From: Echinometra lucunter
Taxonomy: Eukaryota > Echinodermata > Echinoidea > Camarodonta > Echinometridae
Assembly: GCA_029962745.1 (NCBI GenBank)
Contig: CM057152.1
Location: forward strand, 25,462,766 to 25,526,765
Direction: 5' to 3'
DNA: 64,000 bases
Shown here: positions 32,729 to 45,200 of the stretch, in pieces
Position numbering within the stretch: position 1 is the first letter of the stretch
Layout: each line of letters starts with the position of its first letter
Notes under the pieces: model-generated
Told to the model about the DNA's origin: nothing
Seen by the model: only the letters and a program-made list of their open reading frames with translations
Databases searched by the model: none
Made by a program: the position numbers and the translations under genes

Positions 32729-35700
32729 GTATGTTTGAAATGCACCAAACTTATGCTACGTTCCCACTATCGCGATTCGCGCCACGATTGAAATCGTGGT
32801 CTTAATCGTGGAGTAATCGTGGTGATCATATCATATCTCATCAGATCTTGAGGTCAATCGTGACAGTCGTGTTGATTGTAGAAAATTTTTGGAAGGTTCA
32901 AAAATTTTCTGCGATCAATACGATTAAATGTCGAACGGGATCATTGCATCATATCGTATCAAAGCGCGACAGATCGCATCTAATCGTACTTTGAAATCGT
33001 CGTTATGGGAATCAATCTTGGAAAAGACAAACGCATTAAGCTCTTTGGGATCGTACGATCTCCCGTGATCTGTAACGATTTGGGGCCTTTGGGAAATGCC
33101 ACCCAAGTGTACTAGAGGCAAATGGCAAAGGGTAACGCTGCCCCAAACGTGAAAGTTCCACGATCAGATACGAATGGCCAATCGTGGCGTTCGTGACGAA
33201 GTCGCACGACAGTGGGAACCTAGCATAAATAATTCAGCTCATACTGTATAGCTGTTGCTCTATCATCTCCATTAGGTCTTGAAGGAAATGTGAAATGAAA
33301 AGTTAAGAACTAAGAAATAGGAAGAAATAGTCTAGTCGGAAATACATGTAGGGGTTCCCGTGCACCATCGGGATATATCAACCAACTTTTTAAATATAAT
33401 GTCTGAAGTGTCTAGTTAACGGATTTCTATGATCCGATCGCCAAATCGTGTCCCACGAGGTTCAAAATCGGCTATGTTGAATTTTGGATGAAATCTCATA
33501 TTTTGCATATCTTTTGAACTAATTAGATGTCTTTTAAGGATAAATGAAATAACTTTTCTGAGTAATACGAGAAATCGATTTTGACAGTTTGTTTGCTTGT
33601 TTGCTTGAAATTTATTTCTGCGTTCAACATGTTCAACACAATACAACATAATCAATTATTACATAGATTTTATACATATACATTTTAGATACACGAATCA
33701 TTTACAATCTCTTTCTGAATATAAAAAAGTATATGAAAAATATTATTTAATTGAATTTCAGAACGCAGGAGACCGTCCTCATGAGCGACCTGCTTGATGT
33801 TGACGACGGCCTCAGTTATTGTTTTTTATTCGAGTAACCGGGATTTTTTTTAAAGTAGAATAAAAGGTGTGAAAATGTGAATAGAAAATCACAAAAAAGT
33901 CGCAGATTCGTACGTCATCTCGGTTGTTTTATTTATTTTTTTCAAAACTATTAGTATTTAGTAATAATAGAAGCCGTCAAATTTTGTCGCTGAGAGGGAT
34001 CTAATAATTACTTTCATTCATAAATTTGCACATATGATGTAAAATGATACCATGGTCAGCAAAACGACACCTCTCAGATTGTGAAATATTGCGTTTTTCA
34101 TGCACAGTAGAGACCCACTGGCTTTTGTGTGCAAAAACAATAGATTAGAGTGGCACAGTGGAGACACCTTTCCAACAGGACTAGTAAGATTTATATTTTT
34201 ACGTTATCGGTCTGCCTATAAACAGACCGAATTTCATTGAAATTAGTACGATAGACATGAACATGTGAACATTCAACTTCTTCTTTTTTTTTTTTATTTA
34301 ATACCGATGTTTAGAAATCTAAGATAGAAAAGAGAAGACAGAAAAAATCCTGTGAAACCAAAGGTGACACGGTCTGGTCACCCTTCCCATTTTGGACTGG
34401 TAAGATTTAAACAGGGTAAAACGTACATTAATACTTGAAATGTCATATAATAAGTTTCAATAACGCTGTACGTGATAGAATGGTTCTGGATTAACAAATT
34501 TTCAATGGTATTTCGATCGAACATAGCTCGATATTATAGTTCGTTGGAGGTTAAAGACATTGGTTAACATTGTTATGATTTTTTAAAAAATCTTGTTTCG
34601 TTACTTGAAAATGGGATAAACATAAGGGTTATAGTGTAAAAATACCAATCTGAAAGTTTCAAAGTATAATATCCACAGGAAGTATTCTTAAATATCAAAA
34701 ATGTGAACCAATGTTTGAAAAATATACGAGGGTCGGTTGCACAGAATAGACGTAAGGAGTGCGCATGCGCGTATGACTCACCTTACAGTACTGTGTGTAT
34801 TGGCGTATCACGCTGCGGGAGGCACATAACGGCATTTTCAAATTCAAGCAATGTGGTCCTCTTAGTGATTGTCTCGTGAGACGAAGGATAATAAAATCGC
34901 CGTTTGCGTCTAACTTACACTTTTTCATTCCAAATTATGGTTGGTTTCAGGGTTTTTGAGTACAAATACAAGTACTCATACACATGTTTCATCTTAGTTT
35001 GAGACTTTTTTAAATCAGCTACTCACAAAGTTAGCCAATGCCTTTAATGGTCTTGGAATTTATGGAATGGGGAAGGAGAGAAAGAGAGGGTACAGTTGAG
35101 AGAACATGTGACAGGAAGACCGTGGAAATGAATAGGACGATGGAGAGAGAGAGTGTGTGTGAAAACCGACAAGGGAAGATCATAATTTATACTGCGTGAA
35201 ATAGAAGATAAGGTAAAGACAGAGGGGGGATTATGGAGTGATCTGGTGATAGACAGGTAGAAACATACAAGAAGAGCGTCGTAGGAGAGGGGTGGATAGA
35301 AGGAGAAAGAGAGGGATGGACATGAAAAAATATTGTGTGAAATAGAAGAGAGGGCATAGAAAGAGACAGTGATAATGGAGCGGTTATAGACGGAGGATGT
35401 AGAAACATTGATAAAAAGAGCGTTGGGTAGAGAGTGGCCCGGGGGTGGATAGAAGTAGACAGAGAGAGGGGGAAGAGGAAAGAGAAAGAGATCTAGAGAA
35501 GGGGACAGAGAGAGGAAAGGGAGAAGACAAGGACAGACATACAGAGAGATAGAGATGGGAAAGATGAACGCAACATGTGAATTGCGAGGAGGGGCAGGGT
35601 CAGGCATGGGTGTGGAGAGATGAGGGTATTACTCATAGGATGGACATTATTGATATAAACCTTTATGGCATGGAAATTTATCAATGAAATTAGTAATCAC

Positions 35701-36182
35701 GGTGAGCAAATATATCATGATGTGATCCACCATCATCAGAATAATAAATAACAGCTATACACAAAAGGAAACACTAGAAAAGAAACAAACAAATTATCAC
35801 TATTACCATTTAGAGAAATAAGGATGTCGGGAATGTTTTTCTTATATTCTAAGCAAACATTCGTTAAGTAAACATCTAGATATTAATTGGAAAAAAAAAA
35901 CCTATATGGAATTGTGAAATTAATACCCTTCTCGTCGGAGGGCGCGAGGGGGGGGGGGGCTAATAAGCTGTAGCACCATCAAACTTTTGAAATGATCAAT
36001 TCTCACCATGATTTCAGAAAACTCTGTCACCTCATGTTCATGCAGGGAGTTGATGTATTTATAATGAAAATCTGGATCATAGTGTCTGAACTAATGTTTG
36101 TGCAACTTGATATTAGTTTGTCCATTTAAAAAAGTACTGAATCTTGCTTTTCAGATTTATTTTGTTCAATGTTCAATATATT

Positions 36183-36232
<50 letters not shown>

Positions 36233-39200
36233 CCTTCATAAGATTAATGAATTCATCCACTCAGACGATCTCATTTCCATTCATCTGTAAATCTTCACTC
36301 CATGATAGCCAGTGGGTCTCTATTGTACAATATTTCCTTATCTGAGAGGTGTCGTTAAGCTGACCATATGGCATACTTTTACATCAAAAGTATGTGCAAT
36401 TTATGCATGGAAATAATCATTAGATCCCTCTCTAAATAGTTTCGGCTAGAATTTGCAGGCTTCTATTGCTTCTATTAAAAAACTAGATGGCGTAATGTGA
36501 GATTTTGGTGAGTTTTTCAAATCACATTTTTCACCCTTTTTTTTTATATAAAAATATCTAGGCTAAACTGTAAATTTCTTAGACTTGAATAATTGACAAC
36601 TCCGAAATCCGGTTGAAAATCTTGATCTAATTTTGGAGTTGTATATAATTATATACTAACAATCAACTTAGCCACAGTGTCTAATCTCAAGCCCACCGCA
36701 CACTATACGACCAGTCTGCGATCCGATTTCGGAAAAAAATGTTACAGCATTTGATATGAACATTCAGACATGTAAAATCTGAATGATCAAAGTTTCGTAT
36801 GAATACTGAAATCGGATTTCCGGACTATTGTGAGCCTCGATCCCTGTAGGAATAAAAGCGAACTCAATTCCAAATCGTAGTGACGTCATAGCAATCTTGC
36901 GATCGGCTACGATATGAAGCCGATTTGACCTTAACTCCGACCAAGAGGCTTGCAGTCATCCAAAATTTCGATTTTAGTACTCCTGTTATTATTCCGAACT
37001 ATAAAAATGATAATTTTACTTGTTTAAACTTTCATATTTAATGCAAAATGCCATTTGTTCGAAAATAGGATCGCAATCGGATCGTATAGTGTGCGGTGGG
37101 CTTAAGAAATTCAGAGTGTATTCGAATAAAAAAAACTATCCGTCAACATCGATTCCTCACATCAAAATTACTTAGTAAAAGAATATGATTTATGAAATTT
37201 CATCGAAAATTCAACATATGGCCGTCAAAATGGCAGATGTGAACCCAACGTGACACGATTTGGCAAAAGGCATGTACAAATTCGTTAACTAGACATTTCA
37301 GGCATTATAAAACAGTTGGTCAAAATATGGCGCACGGAGATCCACATTTCCGGCTTGTTGGTTCATAAATAAATGAAAATATGATCACATCCTTTAACAA
37401 GTCAATAGGAGAAATATTCAGGTTACACTTTCAAATTAGGAATGTCCATATGATGACAACATTCAAGGAAGATTAATGTCTGAAATTTCATACTGAAACA
37501 GCAGATATGTTTTGTATTATATTCACTTTAAGCTAGTTTAAGTGAAGACATTTTAGTCTTTACTTGACGGTCATAGTATCATAATCAAGTTAAACGGCTA
37601 TTGTAAACTTTTATCCTCGTGTTTCAGATAGCGAAATACGAGCAGGATCTGAGCGACCATCGAAGAGAGTACTTAAAGGAATTGAGCTCGCTGCAACTCC
37701 AAGAACAATATGCGAGTCTCAGTGTCCGCATCAGTGACCTCGGCCAGCTCGAAGACCAACTCGACAAGCGTTTCAAAGACTGCATCAAGCAACAATCGGA
37801 CGTAATGATGATTTGCAATTTACAGTGAACGTTAAACATAATGAACTCGTATTTTTCATTTTTAAAATAAACCTAATCATATCTTTGATTAAGCATATTT
37901 GAAAAAGAAATATGGAGACATATAGTGTAAGTCATAAAATCCCGGACACCATAATAGCCTATACAAATCAAATTTGAAAAGTTTGACGTGCATTTTCTTG
38001 TCCAAATTTCCTAAGTATATCATGCCCCCTCCCTTCGTTTTAAAAGAAATGTCAAACTCGAATGATAAGTGAATTTCCCATATCTTCATGGGGGTTTTAA
38101 AAATTGTCCGTCACCAAACTTCAAGGGAATGAAAGTCGCAAAAGTAGGCCAAAACTTTCTCCCCATTAATGCAAGCCAAACTGCACAACTACTTGGGACC
38201 AGAGAATAAAATTTCCGTGAGGGTGGGGTACATGTATGCTCTTAGATTACTCACTTCGGCTTTTGTTCGGCAGAATGACTGTTGTAATATTGGAATACAC
38301 GCAAATAATTGCAAGTGATTCTGCGTGAAAAGTAAGACGATCAAGAAGGCTGATGATCTTGATACTATTTTGCTCGGGTTTGCCCGTCCGTATGTTGCAA
38401 TTATTATTGCGTGTTCGTTTTTGAAGATATACGGAGATATCCGACTATGACCCGAGTTAGACCACCCGCCGTAACTCCATAATTTGCGACTTTCCAGCCC
38501 CTTCAAGATTTTTATAGCCAACAGAAAATCGGAAAACTCACACTAATCACCTCTTTATTATTTTTTTGTTTTGTTTTTCGATCGCAAAAAAGAAACACCT
38601 ATTGACAAATGTTAAAAAATAATGTCATAAATTAGTTTTTGCCCTCATTAGTAAATTGAAGTAGTGGTGACTGATTAATAAGCATATGGTAATGAAATTT
38701 GAAATATGACGGGTTTAAAAATCTCAGTTGTTGTTTATTTTTTCTTTCTTTTCTTTTTCATTACATTAGCTTGAAGAAATGGAGCGATTTCTCAACATGC
38801 GAGAAGAGCTTTGCAAAAGTAAAGAAAAAGATATTACTAAATTAGATGACGTGAGTATAACTTTTTATCAAAATCTGTATTGTGTTCGTGCTTATACTAG
38901 ATAAAAGGCCTTACAGTCAAAGACTGAATAAACGAGAGATGTTGAATAAAGAGAGAAGAATGTATCACATGTCGATGTATTTCATGTAGAACTTGAAAAG
39001 AAAAACATGCAATCATCAAAATGTCTTCATTGTATTGCAAAAACGGAAGGCTTATCATATCGAGATATGCCTTCGACTGTTACCCTGTATATGGATTCTG
39101 ACTTTGAGGGAGACATAGTTTGTACATGTAGGCCTAATTGGCTTTTCTTTCATTTTTTGTATAAGGTGTAATGGTTATTTTAAAAAAATTGAAAGTCGAT

Positions 39201-42200
39201 ACATTTCAATTTTGTTGGACTTTACGAAAGATATGTATATGCATTTGTAATTACATTATAATATATGATTACATTTAATTGTAATTATATATCTTTTTTC
39301 TTTGTCATAATCTGACGTTTATCATGTCAAAACAGGAGCTCGATGCTTGGCAGCATGAATTGGACATAAAACGCCGCCAGCTGGAGAATGCAGACGCATC
39401 AAGACGAAGGTATTTTGCTAACCTATTTTATAAAGAATGATAACAGTCAAACCGCAGGTCGTATATGCAAATTAGCAAAAGAGCTGATTTTATTTCCAGT
39501 GCCTAGAATGCCACACTCTACTTGCAACCAGTGGGCTGTTTTGCATGGTCATTTTCAAACTTAAAGAAGTCAAGAAATATTATTGTTATGCTCATCATCA
39601 AATTTTCTGGAAAGATCAATGGATAGATTACCAACACAGACATACTTCACTGAGGTTATAATTCGAAGAATAAGTAATTCAAAATAAGTGATAAAAAGTG
39701 AAACAAAACACTTTTCTTTATAAGATTTCAAGTCAATAAAAGATATATAAAAAGTATATGAGCCACTACTAAAACGCATATGTATGGAAGCTTTAAAGTT
39801 GCATCTTTTACATCATCCTATTCAAAACATCCATGAATTTATGACAGGGTCAGGATCCAGCAATATTCAACCCAAGTACATAATCCTTGAAATTTTTAAG
39901 ACCTTAGAATTCTAGCACTGTGATTGGCTGGCAAGGCGCCCCCTTCATGATTAGGGTGCGATATTTGAAACCACATGCCACCTGTTGTTCCTGGTTTACA
40001 TTTGGCTTACGATCAGTGTACGGAGCCCGTATCCGGCCTGCCCGTACCCCTCAATTCGTGCAGCCTCCATGCGGAGGCAGGCTGTGACTGTAAGATTTCT
40101 GTACAGATTCACGGGCTCCGCAGCCTCTACAATTTTGTGTCGCGAGGAGTTACATAAATTTGCAAAATCTATGGTGGCCCTGAAGTACACTCGATAACAG
40201 GTCATGTGCGACGCAAATTTCGCGACATAGTCACGAAATTCGCGATTTGGGTCACCAATTTTGTGACCCATGACGTGAAATTCATGACCCGGGACCCAAA
40301 ATTCATGACCCGAGATGTAAACTTTGGACAAGGGTTGCAAAATTCACGCCCTGTAGTCGCGAAAATCATGAATTTGGGTCGTGAATTTCATGACTTTGAG
40401 TTGCGAACTTCGGGACTTAGGTTGCATATTTCACGACCTAAGTCGTGAATTTTTTGTACATGGCTGAGCGGTGGAAGTGCAAAGGATGTTAATCGATCAA
40501 CATATCATGTGTAAGATGAGCACGTGCACGTGTGTGACTTTGTGTCAGCTTTCAACACATGGTGTGGACGATGATGGAAGTCTGACTTCTTGAAGTTCTT
40601 CTTCTTCGCTATCTTTTGATATACGGCAGAGTCAAGATGACAATGTCAACGACGCGAAAACGGGTCAGCTTCTTATGCTCAATATATCTTCTTCCGGTAA
40701 CAGTAAGACTTATATTGTGATCGATTCATACAGTCCCGCTCAGCCATGTACAAAAAATTCACGACGTAGGTCGTCAAATATGGGAGACCTTAGTCGCAAA
40801 CTTTGCAACCCAAAGTCATGAAATTCATGACCCAAAGTCACAAATTTCGCGACTACAGGGCGTGAATTTTGCAACCCTTGTCGCAAAGCTCGCGTTTCGG
40901 GTCACAAATTTTGGGTCCCAGGTCATGAATTTCACGTCATGGGTCACGAAATTGGTGACCCAAATCGCGAATTTCACGACTAGGTTGTGAAATTCGTGTT
41001 GCACATGACCTGTTATCGAGCGTACTTCAGGGCCACCATGAAAATTGTAAGCCCGTAGCCGGTATCGTAGGCAGCGCGGCACAATTCTCGGACATCTCAC
41101 GGAACCCTCGTGGCTGTACGGACACTGCGCATCCTCTGCACGGGCTCCATACGATTTCCGTGCTGGGGAGGCTGCGGAGATAGCACAATTACCGTACAAT
41201 CTCCGGGCAGCCTCTGTACAGGCATCCCACGATGGCAAATACAGGAAATATGGCATGATGACCGTAAATAATGTAAACACGATTGAACGCTGTAGCTCAT
41301 GGCCACCTACGATGCCCGAAAAATCGTAAACCGATTTATCACACGGCGCCCGAGGGAAATGCAAACTAGGCATTAGGTGAACTCTTGACCTCTTCTGCAA
41401 ACATGGTCTTGGCTGTATTGTAAAATATCCAGAGTTCTGGAATGTACAGTTTGAAGGATGCAGCGTGTACTTTGGTTACATTTTGCTGGATCCTGACCCT
41501 GTCATTAGTTGTACAGTCATATTATTTCCATATTTGTAAAGTGTAGATATTGCCCTTCACACTCATGTCAAATTCATTATGGCTCATAATAAAACAGTGT
41601 GAAATTTTCAAAGGTTTACTTTCTGTTTAATTTCCATTTTTTAAATCATTAAATAACCTTATTTTTCACCAGTTTTGTTACATTTTTCAAAGACACATTT
41701 AACATATCATGAATCTCTAATTCCTCCTCATTTATTTTGTGTGTAATTCATGACAATCGGCAGATGTTAACTAGTCCATTCAGTCATTTAGAAATAAGAT
41801 GATCCTTGGGGTTCCTGATCATTATGTATTCAAAGATTGACCTACTCATGTAAAACTGGAAATGAATAAAATAGAATACTTTTGGGGGACCTGCGGTTTG
41901 ACTGATAGGACATAGTGATACAAATTGTGATATGTTGAAGTTGGAGCGAGGGGCACGCAATGTGAAACAGCTTTGTCGAGAATACAGACCTGTGAATTCC
42001 ACCTATCGAGATGCCTTAATGCATAATACATGAACTATAGGTTTTCTGTAGAGAAACTAGCATATACTGAAATACAGTGAAAGTGCTGAGAAAATGGAGG
42101 GGGGTGATCAGTGCTTCCCATGGCTGTTCTACTAAGGTTATCAAAGGCTGAGAAAATAATACTGAGAAAATTGTTGCCCTTGATAATATATGCAGTGAAT

Positions 42201-45200
42201 GTGAAATAAGAACGCTGTATTTGAAATCTTTTAAATAGAACCGATTCCTCACTCAACTCAAGTTATTCCAAGCCCACTACTGATGAAGAAGACTACATTT
42301 TGAAGAAGAATTTACTGAAATGTCAGGCAGACTTGTCAAGATCAAAGGAAGAAAATTCCATGCTTCATAAACAACTGCATTCACTGAAAACACAGGTATA
42401 CAAAGTTGTTTACTTGGGGTTAACTGTAAAGTCATTCTGTGTAAAATACCCATGTTTTTTTAAAGTTTAGGCCTTACTCCCTTCAAATTGGCTTAAATGT
42501 GGACTCTTCCCTTGCTGATATGTCAAATTTTAGCTCTGTTACCTGAACAGTTTTCGTGCTACAGTGCACATTCCACAGGCATGTTGGCCCAAATATAGGC
42601 ACTTTTGTTGATATAGACATACTGGTATTTAGAAAGGTAAATAAAAAAATCTGATTCTGCCATCATTTGAAATGTCTGAACAATGTAAAATTCAGTGACT
42701 TCTTGATCTTTCAGAACAGTATAATACCCACTGTGCATGACATCTGCATTTCTACTACATTCTATGCAGTCCACTATTCAGGCATGATCATGAATAATTA
42801 ACTCTTTGCACGCTGAATTAATTCTGAGGGGATAATAATGACCATTCTTCGTTTGATATTTTCTTTGAATCTGGCTTTCCTCATCGCACCTATGATACTG
42901 ATAACTATTCTATGGATGCTACTTGAGCATTATAGTCATTTGTTAGTCCTGTAGTACAAAGGTGACAGAGAAAACTTATTATTACGATTGTTGAATTTAA
43001 TTGTACGAATGTGCAAAATTGCACCTTTCGCGTGCAAAGGGTTAATGTAAAGTATATTTACTTTGTATTGTAATGCCTCATGTATATGTATATTTAGTGT
43101 AATTCAGCTTTCGAGCTACCACATGGTTTTCAATAAATGCCTTTCAGTCAGTCAATCATGACACTGGGCAGCATCTTTAGAATGACAGATATGATATGCA
43201 ATGAGAGTTGCTTTGTTCGGAATTAATCATGTATACTAAAAATTTGCTAGACCACATAAATAGTGAAAATTGAATTTTTGCAAACATTAAAAGATAGAAA
43301 GAAAACTAAAGACATCACTCCTCCACTTTTTATATGATGTAGAAAATCTTTTGATGCATAAATTCACTAAATTTCATTTCCAGAGTACGTAACGAGGTAG
43401 GTAAATGCAAAGATCCAGAAGTCATTGAACTTTATTCAGACATTCAAAATGGCAGATTCAGATAGCTCTTTTAACTAGAAATATCCATTACCATGTATCA
43501 GAAGTGTATCCCCTGGGTCGTGAAATCTCTGCCATACAATATAACCTCCCATAAAATACTGTAGAAGGGTTATGCCATGAAATACAACACAGCTCCCCTC
43601 CCCCTTCCCTGCTGTGAGACAGGATCAAAAGCCCCCACCAAGCCCTATCAGATAAATCAAATAGAATAAAAATCTGCTGTGAAATAGAGAAGTAACTTTT
43701 TTTTGTTGTTCATTTTTAATATATTTGCATAAATATGCATAATTAATGATTTCAAAATTCTGTGTGGAAGCTTTGAAGCCCCACCCAATAAGCCCTATTT
43801 GATAAAACAAACGGAATCAAATTCAGCTTCGAAATAGAGAAGTAGCATTTTTTGTGATTTTGCATAAATTTGCATTAATTAATGATTTACACATTTCCAA
43901 GTTTGAGTTAGGAAGCCCTCACCTAGCTTAATCAGTCAGAGAAATCAGAATCAAAATTTTGCCAAGAAATGACAGAAGCAAATTAATGATTTTGAGCACA
44001 TTAGTGACATATATCATATGAGACATATGTGACCTTTAACCCTCAAATAACAGTGAGGTCCCTGTAAAGCATCTACCATCCAAGTTGGGTTGCAAATGGG
44101 CTTATCGCTCAAAAAATTACCAATTCCAGTAGAAACTTGCAGGTAAATTTCAACATTTGACTTCATTTGGCCTTTGACCTGCGTATATGATCTTTGGCCC
44201 CCAAGCCCTCACCTAGCTTTATCAGTCGGAGCAATCAGAATCACAATCTGCCAAGAAATGACAGAGCAGATGCAAGTTATCATTTTGAGCACATTTGACC
44301 GTTCACCTGCATACGTGACCTTATAAACACTGAGATCCCTGTAAGGCATCCTTCTGGTAGACACCCTGCCCCTTCCATTCAACGTGTGCCAGCCGTCATG
44401 TTGTTGGGGGATCTCACTGTTCTTCTTCATCCCGATCTACCCTTGTTCAGATTCAGACTGGTACCCTCCTGATGATATTTTCTAATGTTCCACCATTTAG
44501 TTGATTTGGCTGGAACCTCACGATCAGGAGAGTAACACTGGAAAGTCTCTTCAACAACTTGCTGCAGGGCTCCCAGATCGTCCTATTCTGTTACCAAAAT
44601 TATTAAATAATCGCTTTTTTGTTAACTGCATGGTAAAGTCGGTTAATGAAAACATGGCCTTTTTGTTGACAATCAGCCATGCTTGAAGTCTTTTGTCTTG
44701 TTTATTTATGGCTAGAACAGGCAGCCAGGGCAAAAGGGTTCACTTGAGAAATCATAGAAATGCAATCAGTATCTTAATTCAATTATCTCTATCATCCCCG
44801 GCTCATATTTCTCGACCAAGGTGTCGTACGAATGGGCAGAAAATGAATTCTCAAAATGCGATTATCTCCTTGAAATTCAGATATTGTTGTGCAACCGACT
44901 GTTTGGTAGCCCTGCTTCAAATTGTCTTTGTTCACTCATGCAAGAAGTTGTGTCGTAATGATTAGAATCTAATGAAAGAAGAGGATCTAAGCTCTACAAA
45001 TACATGTATGTGCCATTTGTTAATCATAATTGTGATTAAGATATGATTTAGTATCAATCTCAGTTTCGTTTTTTCTAGGACACACTGTATATTGAAGATA
45101 GAAGAGAGAAAAAATAAAAGAAAAATGATAATAGTGCAACATTAGAATGTTTTTACAAATCGCAGCAAATATTCACATCAGACTGTCCAAGAAGTGTAAT

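Larger units (their letters stand above)
33360..37345. repeat. Degenerate 4-kb foldback (long inverted arms) in intron 1
   Basis: Blocks of the left arm (33360-34170) recur in reverse order and orientation in the right arm (36290-37345): CTAGTTAACG with GTTAACTAGAC, CCAAATCGTGTC with GACACGATTTGG, GTTGAATTTTGGATGAAAT with ATTTCATCGAAAATTCAAC, AAAAGGTGTGAAAATGTGA with TCACATTTTTCACCCTTTT, and GACACCTCTCAGA with TCTGAGAGGTGTC. Later insertions sit inside: a MITE at 34551-35047, a purine-rich tract, an AT microsatellite and a MITE at 36689-37103. No transposase is visible. Confidence 0.65.

Noticed and set aside
35044..35607. 187-codon minus-strand open frame
   Set aside because: Explained by the purine-rich tandem tract, which removes stop codons on the opposite strand.
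40825..41400. 191-codon minus-strand open frame
   Set aside because: Lies wholly in one arm of the 1.66-kb foldback element; composed of its GGGTCATG-type repeats.
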